This document shows, in pieces, positions 53,541 through 62,323 of a DNA stretch of 64,000 nucleotides. Location of the stretch: the NCBI RefSeq assembly GCF_025961475.1, contig NZ_JAOQNS010000008.1, positions 62,001 to 126,000 of the forward strand. Reading direction: 5' to 3'. The notes under the pieces are model-generated. The model saw only the letters and a program-made list of their open reading frames with translations. It was not told the origin of the DNA and searched no databases. The stretch comes from Rhodobium gokarnense. GTDB lineage: Bacteria > Pseudomonadota > Alphaproteobacteria > Rhizobiales > Rhodobiaceae. The translations under genes and the position numbers were made by a program. Each line of letters opens with the position of its first letter. The stretch's first letter is position 1.

Positions 53541-54530
53541 TTGTCGCTAGATTGTAAAAATGTAGTCATAACCGGCGGCGCCGGTTTCGCTGGCTCACAT
53601 ATCGTTGATTTAGTGTGTCAAAGATTTCCCGATGCGGAAGTCACCGTTGCCGACAAGATGACCTATGCCGGGGACATCCGCAATATTCTCCCCCTGATAT
53701 CGTCGAACCGGGTCAACCTCATGGTTGGCGATGTGAGCGACATCGATTTTTGCCATCGGGCCGTCAAGGGGGCGGATCTCGTCATCCATGCGGCCGCCGA
53801 AAGCCATGTGGACAACTCGTTTCACAGCTCGCTGAATTTCACCAAGTCGAACGCCCTCGGCACCCACGCGATGGTGGAAGCCTGCCGCGATCTGGAGGTG
53901 CCCGCATTCGTCCATATTTCGACGGACGAGGTCTACGGCGAGGTCATCGACGGATCGGCGCCGGAGGATGCGCCGCTGCTGCCGACCAATCCCTATTCGG
54001 CCTCCAAGGCGGCGGCCGAGATGATCGTGCGCGGCTACGCGCAGAGCTTCAAGCTGCCGGTCAAGATCATCCGGGCGAACAACCTCTACGGCCCGCGCCA
54101 ATACCCGGAAAAGATCATTCCCCGCTTCATCTGCCACATGATGCTGGGCCGGCCGCTGACGCTGCATGGCGACGGCTCGAACCGGCGCCACTACCTGGCG
54201 GTGGAGGACTTTGCCGAGGCGGTCCTTCACGTGGCCGAGCACGGCACCGTCGGCGAGACCTACAATATCGGCACCGACGAAGAGTACCGGAACATCCATA
54301 TCGCCGAGACCATCGCCGGGTTTTTCCAGAAGGACCTGGCATCGGTTGTCGAATACGTGCCGGATCGCCCGTTCAACGACGCCCGCTATTCGGTCGATTT
54401 CTCCAAGCTGGAAGGTCTGGGGTGGTCGCCGCGGCGCCGGCTGGCCGACAACCTGCCCGACGTCGTCGCCTGGTACAAAGAGAACTTCTTTCGATACGAA
54501 CCGCTGTTCGGGACGATCGGCGATTTCTAG
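53541..54530 (+). CDS. NAD-dependent nucleotide-sugar dehydratase (RmlB-like)
   Basis: This 329-residue extended SDR resembles dTDP-glucose 4,6-dehydratase. It has the Rossmann TGGAGFAGSH (11-20), the catalytic Tyr152-x3-Lys156 (PYSASK), STDEVYGEV with the Thr-Asp-Glu triad used by 4,6-dehydratases, NLYGPRQYPEKIIPRF and HGDGSNRRHYLAVEDFAEA. It would make a 4-keto-6-deoxy sugar. The start is TTG 53541, seven bases after AAGGA at 53529-53533. The TAG stop is part of a CTAGAGCGT repeat. Confidence 0.9.
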   Translation: MSLDCKNVVITGGAGFAGSHIVDLVCQRFPDAEVTVADKMTYAGDIRNILPLISSNRVNLMVGDVSDIDFCHRAVKGADLVIHAAAESHVDNSFHSSLNFTKSNALGTHAMVEACRDLEVPAFVHISTDEVYGEVIDGSAPEDAPLLPTNPYSASKAAAEMIVRGYAQSFKLPVKIIRANNLYGPRQYPEKIIPRFICHMMLGRPLTLHGDGSNRRHYLAVEDFAEAVLHVAEHGTVGETYNIGTDEEYRNIHIAETIAGFFQKDLASVVEYVPDRPFNDARYSVDFSKLEGLGWSPRRRLADNLPDVVAWYKENFFRYEPLFGTIGDF

Positions 54531-54600
54531 AGCGTATTCCCGGCCCGACGCTCCGCGCCAGCCAAAGGCGGGACCCGGCCTTCGGACAGGGATACGCGCC
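54527..54600. repeat. CTAGAGCGTATTC repeat at the end of the dehydratase gene
   Basis: The element starts CTAGAGCGTATTCCCGG, using the TAG stop of the dehydratase gene, and ends near GGGATACGCGCC, so the ends are an imperfect inverted repeat. A related copy begins inside the stop of the gene ending at 58808. Confidence 0.65.
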
Positions 54601-54674
54601 AAGACACACGGCCGGTGCATTTCGCGTGGTTCAGCAATCACCGGAAATGCCGGCGATCAAAGAGCTGGACAAGC

Positions 54675-55496
54675 ATGATCCTCCTGGTGGGTGCGCATTC
54701 CTTCATTGGTCGGGCCATATCGACGATAGCCCCGCAATGGCAGGCCGTTTCCCACCGTGATGTGCTCGCCGACCCGGCCTGCCTGGATGGCGCCTCGGTC
54801 GTCGTCAATGCCGCCTACAACAAGGGTCTGGTGCACGACGGCTACCACGAGGACCGGGACTTCGATCTGACGGTGGCGCGGCGACTGGCGGAGCGGCCGG
54901 ACGCTCGCATGGTGATGCTGAGCTCGCGCGCCGCCTATGGACCGGCACGGCCCGGACGCCCCCTTTGCGAAGACGATCCCTGCGCGCCGGTCGCGCCCTA
55001 CGGCATCGCCAAGCTGAAGGCCGAGGAAGCGGCCCGGGCGGTCCTCGGGGATCGCCTGACCGTCCTCAGGCTGTCCAATATTTTCGGCAACGAGCTTGAA
55101 GACGGACGGCGCAGCTTCCTGTCCCTGGCGCAGGGTGCCCTGAAGGCCGACAACCGCATGGTCTTCGACATGAGCCCCTGCGTGGAGCGCGACTTCCTCC
55201 CGGTCGAGAAGTGCGCGGAGGACATCGTGCGCATCGCGAATGCGCCCAAGCCCGGGATTTTCAATCTCGGCTCCGGTTTCGGAACGCCGGTCGGCCGGAT
55301 CGCGCAATGGCTTTCGGAAGGCTTCGGTGGCGGCGAGCTGCTGGTCACCGACCTTCGCGATTTCGACAACTTCTGGCTCGACATGTCGAAGAGCCGGGAA
55401 GCCTTCGACCTGGAGCCGGTCCGGTCCGACGACATAAGAAAGGCTTGCCACAAGGCAGGCGCCGCCCTGTTGCCCTCAAGCGATAGCACAAGGTGA
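54675..55496 (+). CDS. NAD-dependent epimerase/reductase (dTDP-sugar reductase-like)
   Basis: This 273-residue extended SDR has the Rossmann loop VGAHSFIGRA near the N-terminus, active-site Tyr and Lys in APYGIAKLKAEE, and LRLSNIFGNELEDGR. It is somewhat short for an epimerase. It probably reduces or epimerises the 4-keto sugar made by the previous gene. I chose ATG 54675 because the residues from 54615 read as unrelated. The next gene begins 4 bases after its stop. Confidence 0.83.
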   Translation: MILLVGAHSFIGRAISTIAPQWQAVSHRDVLADPACLDGASVVVNAAYNKGLVHDGYHEDRDFDLTVARRLAERPDARMVMLSSRAAYGPARPGRPLCEDDPCAPVAPYGIAKLKAEEAARAVLGDRLTVLRLSNIFGNELEDGRRSFLSLAQGALKADNRMVFDMSPCVERDFLPVEKCAEDIVRIANAPKPGIFNLGSGFGTPVGRIAQWLSEGFGGGELLVTDLRDFDNFWLDMSKSREAFDLEPVRSDDIRKACHKAGAALLPSSDSTR

Positions 55497-55500
55497 ACAC

Positions 55501-58065
55501 ATGACGTCTGCAGACGATACGAAAGTTTTGCACGATGACAGCGTATTCCATTGGGCGGAAGCGCTTTTTTACGAGCCGTTCTACTCCGAAAAGAAGATCG
55601 ACAAGAAATTCCGCGACAACGATTCGACGGTGGAGAATTTCGTCACCTTCGGAGCCGAGCGAAATATTTCCCCCAGTCCGCTCTTTTCCATCCAGTATTA
55701 CCGCCGCGTTCGAAGCGCGGACGAAGGCGCCGGACCGGAACTTGCCAAGGGTGTGTTCTTCGACTGGGTCAAGAATGGCGTCGCCAGGCGGATCGTGCCG
55801 ACCATCCATTTCGACAATGAATGGTACGAGGACCAGTACGCCGACGACCTGGCCGACGGCCAGTGGGGGTTCGAGCACTACCTGACGCGCGGGCGTCTCG
55901 AGCCGCTCCGGTTTCGTCCCAATCCGTGGTTTTCGCCCGAGCAGCTTCTCGCGCCGGGCAGCACCCCGTTCCCGCCCGACCGCGTCTACGAGGCCTGCCT
56001 GCACACCGGCAACAAGCTGAGCCGGCCCTTCAATCCGTACCTGCGGACCTGGGGCCGCCCCTACGGCCCGGCCTGGTTGCCGGAAGGCTCGCCGCCGATC
56101 GAGCCGGTGGGCGGGATGCCGCCGAGACGCCTTCTGGATTCCCTTTGCCGGGGATGGGAGGGCGACGACGTGCGGCGGCACTTCCGGCATGTCTCCATGC
56201 TGGTGACGATCTTCCAGCGGGAATTCTACGTCCGGGTTGCCGAGCTCGACCCGATGACGCCCCATGTGGACGCCTTTTTCGATTTCCTGAGGACCGGCCT
56301 CGACCGGGGCCTGCCGCCGACGCCCTTCTTCGACCCCGACATCTATGTCGAACGGCTCGCAGAGGCCGGCCACGCGCTGCCCGAGCCGGAGCAGGCGTTT
56401 CGCCATTGGCTGGAACACCGCAAGGACCACGGCATCGTCCCGACGCTCCTGATGGATCGCGACTACTACCTCGACCAGGTGGAGAGGGCGGACGCGGCGG
56501 CGGCGGCCGCCGATCCGCTGGTCCATTACCTGACCGAAGGGGTCGCAAACCGCCTGTCCCCGGCACCCGATGTGACGCGGGCCCTTCTCGACAAGGCGAT
56601 GCGCATCAGCGCCGGCGAAATCCCCGGCATCTATCGCTACCTGCTCTTCGCCGAGAACGAGGAGGAGTATTTCGATGCCGGTCCGTCAGTCGCAGCGGTC
56701 GGGACGCGCACCTATCCCAACGGCGTGTCGTTCGCGCTCAGCCGGCTTGAGACATACCTCAAGAACGCCCGGCCGGACAAAATCCGCGCGCGCCTGAAAG
56801 GGCCGGTGATCTCGGAGATCTGGCGCCGGGCGACGGAGCTGGAGCCGCGCGTCGGTCACTCCGATCACACATTTCGCCTGGCGATACCGCCATTCCAGTC
56901 GGCCCTTGCAAATGTCGTCGAGCCGATGCGCCGCATGCTGGAACGATCGCAATACGACACCGTGGTCTGCGTGCCGCACTGCCGCATGTCCGGGGCCGCC
57001 CTCGTCGCCGGTGCGTTCTGCAAGGCGATGCGCAAGGCCTATCCGGAACGCTCCATGCTGCTGGTGCGCACCGACGGGCCTTATTTCCAGCGGCCGGAAT
57101 GGTTTCCCGAAGAGATCGGCAACGTTGACATCAGCTCTTTCGCCAGGAGCATCCCGCCCCACGATCGCGACCGGCTGCTGATGGATCTCCTGATCGGCGT
57201 CGCACCGTCGATGATCGTCAACGTCAACAGCTATCTGGCGTGGAACACGTTCCTGGAGTTCGGCGACCGCTTGAAGCTTTTCGCGGACCTCTACGCCTAT
57301 ATGTTCTGCTTCGACCACAACAAGCAGGACGTCCTGACCGGCTATCCGGCGCGCTTCTTCGACACCACGATCGATAATCTGAGCGGCGTGATGCTCGATA
57401 CGCAGTACCTGAAGAACCAGCTTACCGACATCTTCAAGCTGCCGAAGGCGATCCAGGACAAGCTCTGGCCCATCTACTCCTATGTGCCGATGCCGCCTCG
57501 GGACGAGCCGCTCGTGAACACGCTTGCCGCGCGCGACCGGCCGGACGGCCGCTGGCGGGTGTTCTGGGGCGGGCGCCTCGACCGCCAGAAACGCTTCGAC
57601 GTGGTGATCGAGATCGCCCGGGCCATGCCCGATATCGATTTCGTCTGCTGGGGCGCGGCGGTGCTGGACGAAAACCCCTACGACCCGAGCACGTTCCCGG
57701 ACAATCTCACGCTCAACGACCCCTACGAGTCGTTCGAAACGCTGCCGATCGACGAATGCGACCTCTGGCTCTACACGTCCCAGTGGGACGGCCTGCCCAC
57801 GGTGCTGATCGAGGTCGGGCTCGCCGGCCTGCCGATCGTTGCCTCCCGGGTGGGCGGCGTCGGCGAACTCGTGTCGGAGGAGACCGGCTATCCGGTCGAT
57901 GCCTTCGATGACCCGCGCGCCTATATCGAGCAGATCAGGGCCATTCAGCAGGCCCCGGAGGTCGCCGTGGAAAAGACCCGCCGGCTGCATGAGCTGGCCA
58001 TCACGCGCCACGCGCAGGACCGCTATGCGGACGATCTGAAGCAGATGCTGGGAGAGGGGTCATGA
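55501..58065 (+). CDS. large glycosyltransferase with N-terminal repeats and GT4 domain
   Basis: This 854-residue protein ends in a GT4-type domain (about 480-850): FWGGRLDRQKRFDVV at about 688 and the donor-site SQWDGLPTVLIEVGLAGLPIV (Asp763, Glu771; Asp replaces the usual first Glu). Residues about 20-370 are repeats of a 40-45-residue module with aromatic FDxxxY, HYLxxG and R-x-x-P motifs, like modules seen in other bacterial surface-glycan transferases. No signal peptide is seen. Its end overlaps the next gene (ATGA). Donor and acceptor are unknown. Confidence 0.85.
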   Translation: MTSADDTKVLHDDSVFHWAEALFYEPFYSEKKIDKKFRDNDSTVENFVTFGAERNISPSPLFSIQYYRRVRSADEGAGPELAKGVFFDWVKNGVARRIVPTIHFDNEWYEDQYADDLADGQWGFEHYLTRGRLEPLRFRPNPWFSPEQLLAPGSTPFPPDRVYEACLHTGNKLSRPFNPYLRTWGRPYGPAWLPEGSPPIEPVGGMPPRRLLDSLCRGWEGDDVRRHFRHVSMLVTIFQREFYVRVAELDPMTPHVDAFFDFLRTGLDRGLPPTPFFDPDIYVERLAEAGHALPEPEQAFRHWLEHRKDHGIVPTLLMDRDYYLDQVERADAAAAAADPLVHYLTEGVANRLSPAPDVTRALLDKAMRISAGEIPGIYRYLLFAENEEEYFDAGPSVAAVGTRTYPNGVSFALSRLETYLKNARPDKIRARLKGPVISEIWRRATELEPRVGHSDHTFRLAIPPFQSALANVVEPMRRMLERSQYDTVVCVPHCRMSGAALVAGAFCKAMRKAYPERSMLLVRTDGPYFQRPEWFPEEIGNVDISSFARSIPPHDRDRLLMDLLIGVAPSMIVNVNSYLAWNTFLEFGDRLKLFADLYAYMFCFDHNKQDVLTGYPARFFDTTIDNLSGVMLDTQYLKNQLTDIFKLPKAIQDKLWPIYSYVPMPPRDEPLVNTLAARDRPDGRWRVFWGGRLDRQKRFDVVIEIARAMPDIDFVCWGAAVLDENPYDPSTFPDNLTLNDPYESFETLPIDECDLWLYTSQWDGLPTVLIEVGLAGLPIVASRVGGVGELVSEETGYPVDAFDDPRAYIEQIRAIQQAPEVAVEKTRRLHELAITRHAQDRYADDLKQMLGEGS

Positions 58066-58808
58066 GCGGAGACATCGACATCACAGCCGTCGTCACGGGT
58101 CATGGCGAGGGCGTGCTCCTCGGTCCGACGCTGGCAAGTCTGTGCGAGGCGGCGGACGTCGCGCGCGGCCAGGGGCTTTCCGTCGAATGCATCGCCGTCC
58201 TCGACCGGGCGAGCGACGGCACCCGCGCCATGTTCGGCCCCGGCGCCCCGATGGACGGCGCCTTCCAGGTCGAAGAGGTCGATTTCGGCGACCAGGGCCT
58301 GACCCGGAACCACGGTGCGTCGAAGGCCCGCGGCCGGTACGTGGCGATGCTCGACGGGGACGACCTGTGGAGTTTCAACTGGCTTTCCGAGGCCCACAAG
58401 CTCTGCCAGGCGGCGCCGGCGCCGGTGATCGTGCACCCCGAATTCAACATCTTTTTCGAGAATTACCACGGCACCTTCGTCAACATCCCCTCGGACTCCG
58501 AGCTGTTCGACGACGACGCGTTCCGCGCCTTCAACTACTGGGATGCGCTGTGCTTTGCCGACCGCTCGATCTTCCTCGACCATCCCTATGAGCGCCGCGA
58601 TATCGCGAACGGATTTGCGCTGGAGGACTGGCATTGGGGCTGGGAGACCTATTGCGCCGGCGTCGAACACGTGGTTGCCCCCGATACGGTCCATTTCAAA
58701 CGCCGCCGCATCCGCTCGCAGAGCGTGGAAGCCAAGGCACGGCGGGCCCTGCCGCCGTTCCATCCCTTTCAGCGCTACAGCTGGCACGATCCGGCGAAGC
58801 AGGACTAG
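58062..58808 (+). CDS. GT2-family glycosyltransferase
   Basis: This 248-residue GT-A fold transferase opens ITAVVTGHGEGVLLGPTLASL and has the metal/nucleotide site AMLDGDDLWSFNWL at about residue 95, with a late ALEDWHWGWETYCAG. It lacks membrane segments. The start overlaps the previous glycosyltransferase stop, so they are likely made together. The stop TAG belongs to a CTAGAGCGTATTC repeat. Confidence 0.87.
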   Translation: MSGDIDITAVVTGHGEGVLLGPTLASLCEAADVARGQGLSVECIAVLDRASDGTRAMFGPGAPMDGAFQVEEVDFGDQGLTRNHGASKARGRYVAMLDGDDLWSFNWLSEAHKLCQAAPAPVIVHPEFNIFFENYHGTFVNIPSDSELFDDDAFRAFNYWDALCFADRSIFLDHPYERRDIANGFALEDWHWGWETYCAGVEHVVAPDTVHFKRRRIRSQSVEAKARRALPPFHPFQRYSWHDPAKQD

Positions 58809-58850
58809 AGCGTATTCCCCCGCCGGCGCCCGGGGAAAACGGCGCCGCCA
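58805..58850. repeat. CTAGAGCGTATTC repeat at the end of the GT2 gene
   Basis: CTAGAGCGTATTCCCC begins inside the stop codon of the preceding gene and is followed by a GGCGCC-rich palindrome (CGGCGCCCGGGGAAAACGGCGCCG). It is a family member of the element at 54527. Confidence 0.65.
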
Positions 58851-58942
58851 TGTGAAAAGCTGCCGCGCGGCCGCGGCCGGCTTTCGCATGCATTCGAAAT
58901 TCTGTACGTACGGCCGATCGGTCTTGGTCTGGAGAACTGGAA

Positions 58943-60364
58943 GTGATTGGAAGCGGCGAACTGAGCGACGACGCGCGCGGCAAACTGGAGATGTCGGGCG
59001 AGGCGGCGTTCCTGGACATCTGGGATGCCGTGCGGGCCCATACGGCGATCTCGGCCGAATACGGGCTGGCGCTGTTCCGGGCCTGCCGCTATCTGGCGGA
59101 GCGCCCGGTGCCGGGCTCGATCGTCCAATGCGGTATCGAGGATGTCGGGTCGGCGATGGTGATCATGGCAACCCTGAAGGCGTTCGGGTCCGCGGACCGG
59201 CCGTTCTTCGTGCTGGGCAGCTTCGAGGCGGCGACGGACGGCGAGGTGAAGGCGCCCGGCTCGGTCGATGCGCTCCGCGAGACCCTTGCCGGCACCGGAT
59301 ACGACATGGAGCGCGTGGTCTTCGTCGACGGCGACGTGACCGAGACCCTTGCGAAAACGCGCACCGGCGCGGCGGCGCTGGTCAAGCTCGATGCCGCATC
59401 CTATGAGGTGACCCTCGTGGAGATCGACGGGCTTTATCAGCGCCTTACCCAGCACGGCGTGATCGCCGTCGACGGCGGCGACCATTGGCAGGGGATGCGC
59501 AAGGCGCTCGAGGCGTATTTCTCGCGCGATGCCGCCGACAACGGCTACCAGATCAGGAAGCCGCTGTTCCAGTGGATCGACTTCACGAGGTGCGTCGCGA
59601 TCCGCTCCGCGCCGACGCCGCGGCTCCAGGCCTGGCGCTATGACTACGTTCCGCCGAACCTTGAGAAGATCGATCTTCTGCCGCATTTCCCCTCGCTTGC
59701 GGAGACGGACACGAGGACGATCGGCTGGCGTTACCTGCGCAAGGAAGTGCCGCATATCTTCCGCACCGACCTCAGGTCGGTCGTGCCCAATATCGGCGTC
59801 CTCTCCATGGAAGAGGCCCACATCCTCTACAACCTGGCGCGGGCCTTTGCCGGCAAGCGCGGCCTTGAGATCGGCTGTCATCTCGGCTGGTCGACGGCCC
59901 ATATCCTTGCCGGCGGCATCGACCTCGACGTCATCGATCCCCGATTGATCAAGGGCGAGCACCACGACGCGGTGGCGGACTCGATCCGGCGCAGCAATCC
60001 CGATGCAACCGTGCGCCTGTGGGCCGGATTTTCGCCCTCCGTCGTGCCGGCCGTCGCGGCCGCCGACGACCGGCCGTTTTCGTTCGCGTTCATCGACGGA
60101 AACCACGACGGCGAGGCGCCCCGGCTCGACGTCGAGACGGTTGCGCCCCTTTGCGCGGAAACGGCGTGCCTGGTGTTTCACGATCTGGTCTCGCCGGCCG
60201 TTGCGGGCGGCTTCCGGGCAGCGGGCGAGATGGGCTGGAACACGCGCATCTACAACACGATGCAGGTGATGGGCGTCGCCTGGCGCGGCGATTTCGAGCC
60301 GTTCGAGCATATCCCGGACGAACGGACGCCCGCATTCTCGCTGCCGGGGACCTCACGCGTCTGA
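58943..60364 (+). CDS. tandem methyltransferase (TylF-like plus class I SAM domain)
   Basis: This 473-residue protein has two methyltransferase-like halves. Residues about 20-195 resemble the TylF/MycF sugar O-methyltransferase family (QCGIEDVGSA at 62-71, VLGSFEA, then LYQRLTQHGVIAVDGGD), but the usual metal-binding DD is changed to GGD. Residues about 290-460 form a class I SAM domain with EIGCHLG at 309-315, DVIDPRL, FAFIDGNHDGEA and VFHDLVSP. The first half may be inactive or structural. GTG 58943 follows GGAG at 58931-58934. It probably methylates a sugar hydroxyl. Confidence 0.8.
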   Translation: MIGSGELSDDARGKLEMSGEAAFLDIWDAVRAHTAISAEYGLALFRACRYLAERPVPGSIVQCGIEDVGSAMVIMATLKAFGSADRPFFVLGSFEAATDGEVKAPGSVDALRETLAGTGYDMERVVFVDGDVTETLAKTRTGAAALVKLDAASYEVTLVEIDGLYQRLTQHGVIAVDGGDHWQGMRKALEAYFSRDAADNGYQIRKPLFQWIDFTRCVAIRSAPTPRLQAWRYDYVPPNLEKIDLLPHFPSLAETDTRTIGWRYLRKEVPHIFRTDLRSVVPNIGVLSMEEAHILYNLARAFAGKRGLEIGCHLGWSTAHILAGGIDLDVIDPRLIKGEHHDAVADSIRRSNPDATVRLWAGFSPSVVPAVAAADDRPFSFAFIDGNHDGEAPRLDVETVAPLCAETACLVFHDLVSPAVAGGFRAAGEMGWNTRIYNTMQVMGVAWRGDFEPFEHIPDERTPAFSLPGTSRV

Positions 60365-60592
60365 AAGACGTGACGCCCCGCGGCAACGAGGGGTAAAGGG
60401 CCACGGCGGGCGGCGCTTTGACATCACACGGCTCCCGTCGCGACCCGACTGGAGGACGGGCCGGAAGCCATTCCAGGCAGGCTTGCGAAAGACTGGTCGA
60501 GTGGCTATCACCGCGATTGATTTTTCTCACGAGCGCGCATCGCGCGACAGCCGACACATGCCGCCGCTGAGATTTGGCAGAGGTGCCAGGAC

Positions 60593-61264
60593 ATGACGGA
60601 AGACGATCTGGAACTGGCCGGTCGAATTGTTTCCCTCGGCGACAATTGCGAATTCGGCTTCGTGCAGCGGCATCTCGGGCTTGAGCCGTCGGGTCTGCTC
60701 CGCTGGGCCATCGCTTGGCCGGAAAACGTCATCTCCCTTCTTGAAAGGATCTCCGCCGGCGATTCCTTCGAAGGCTTCTATGACTTTCCGGAGATTCGAC
60801 CGCACAATGCCGGCATGGTTCGCGAGCCCGTCACCGGGCTGCTGTTCCATTCCCAGATGCGCTCGTCCAAGGATCCCGAGACCGGCGTTTTCGTCTTCGA
60901 CCTGCCCGAAGAGCCCCGCCGCGAGATACACGGCAACGAGGAAAGCAAGTTTTCCTACCTCCTGCAGAAGTTCCAGAGCACCTTGCGGGACGAGGCGCGC
61001 CTTCACGTCATCCGCCGCACCAGGAAACTGACGGAAGCGGAGATCAGCCGGTTGGACGCGCTGCTGCGGGAATTCAATCCGGGGAACCGTCTGATGGTGC
61101 TGACGGCCGATCCGGACCGGCCGGGCACGTTCGAGACCCGCGACGACGGCGTCCTCATCGGCTATGTCAGGGAGCTGGCGACCTATGCGCAGGCCGATTG
61201 CTACGACCGCGAAGGCTGGGCCGATCTGATCAAGGCGCTTCGCAGCCACTTCGAAGCGTTTTGA
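60593..61264 (+). CDS. DUF1796-like protein (papain-like fold predicted)
   Basis: This 223-residue protein has the N-terminal SLGDNCEFGFVQRHLGLEPSGLLRWAI pattern of the DUF1796 family, predicted to be papain-like cysteine peptidases, with Cys at residue 18 and a later Phe-His pair (GLLFHSQM). Such proteins often sit in polysaccharide loci and have no defined activity. It stands between the two methyltransferase genes with gaps of 228 and 339 bases. Start ATG 60593 has AGG upstream. Confidence 0.75.
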   Translation: MTEDDLELAGRIVSLGDNCEFGFVQRHLGLEPSGLLRWAIAWPENVISLLERISAGDSFEGFYDFPEIRPHNAGMVREPVTGLLFHSQMRSSKDPETGVFVFDLPEEPRREIHGNEESKFSYLLQKFQSTLRDEARLHVIRRTRKLTEAEISRLDALLREFNPGNRLMVLTADPDRPGTFETRDDGVLIGYVRELATYAQADCYDREGWADLIKALRSHFEAF

Positions 61265-61603
61265 CGCGCCCGGCAGGCCCCACGACCACTTCCGTTCCGA
61301 AGGACGGGCCTCGCCGGCGAAGCTCCCGATACCGCCACCAGCCCCAAGCCTCGGCGCCGCCTGTCACGGCGGCGATGCTGCTGCGCACCTTGTCACTCCC
61401 GGCGCCCTTGCCGAGCGGCCGTTCCGGCCACGGTTTCAGCCCGAGACCTGGCCGGTCCGGCCCGCCGGGATGTTGCTATTCCGTGCCGATCTTCATAAGT
61501 TGGCGGCGACTGGAAACATGGGTTGCCTGCCCCTGCCGCCGCGCCTTGCGGGCAAGTTGCGCTCCACCCGGCCCCGCCACATCTGACGACAGGTGCATCC
61601 CCC
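61265..61603. other. intergenic region, no gene
   Basis: These 339 bases lie between the DUF1796-like gene and the next methyltransferase. Short Pro/Arg-rich frames are open but none resembles a protein. No promoter could be placed with confidence. Confidence 0.5.
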
Positions 61604-62323
61604 GTGACCGCCGACAAGGACATCATCCCGGCAGACCTCGCAGCGATGTACGAGAACATCGCGAAGAACTGCGATGAGACCGACTTCTGGGGCCAGGTCC
61701 GCCGCACGGTGAACGGCAAGCCGGTTCCCGAAGAGCAGATCGCCCTGATCATCGACCAGATGAAAGACGCCCTCGACCTGCAGGCCGACGACATCCTGCT
61801 CGACATCTGCTGCGGCAACGGAGCGCTGAGCGCCCGGTTTTTCGAGGACTGCGCCGGCGGCCTCGGCATCGACTATTCGCAGACGCTGATCGGTGTCGCA
61901 CGAAAGTATTTCTCCGGCGGGCCGGGCGTCGCGTACGACGTCGGCGAGGCGCTCGATTTTCTGGAGAATGCAGCCGACCCGGAGCGCTTCACCAAGGCGG
62001 TCATCTACGGCTCGATCAGCTATTTCCCGCGCGAAGCCGCGCGCAGCATGCTCCGCGTCCTGCGCGAACGGTTCACGGGAGTATCGCGTTTCGTCGTCGG
62101 CAATGTCGCGGATCTTGCCCAGATTCATGCATTTTTCGCAGACCAGTACGAAGACGGCATTGAAGACAGGGCGGATTCGGCGATAGGTGTCTGGTGGTCG
62201 CGCCAGGCGTTCGAAGAGATGGCCCGCGATACGGGCTGGTCCGCCGAGATCAGGCGCATGCCAGACACGTTTTACGCCAGTCATTATCGTTTCGATGCGG
62301 TTTTGCGGCCGGCACAGGTTTGA
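61604..62323 (+). CDS. class I SAM-dependent methyltransferase
   Basis: This 239-residue protein has motif I LLDICCGNGALS (Asp67, Gly71, Gly73), motif II-like GIDYSQTLIGVA and a motif IV AVIYGSISYFP. It would methylate a small molecule or sugar in the cytoplasm. I place the start at GTG 61604; the ATG-less frame upstream to 61523 is Pro/Ala-rich. Its TGA overlaps the next start by one base (TGATG), so translation is coupled to the sulfotransferase-aminotransferase fusion. Confidence 0.85.
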   Translation: MTADKDIIPADLAAMYENIAKNCDETDFWGQVRRTVNGKPVPEEQIALIIDQMKDALDLQADDILLDICCGNGALSARFFEDCAGGLGIDYSQTLIGVARKYFSGGPGVAYDVGEALDFLENAADPERFTKAVIYGSISYFPREAARSMLRVLRERFTGVSRFVVGNVADLAQIHAFFADQYEDGIEDRADSAIGVWWSRQAFEEMARDTGWSAEIRRMPDTFYASHYRFDAVLRPAQV

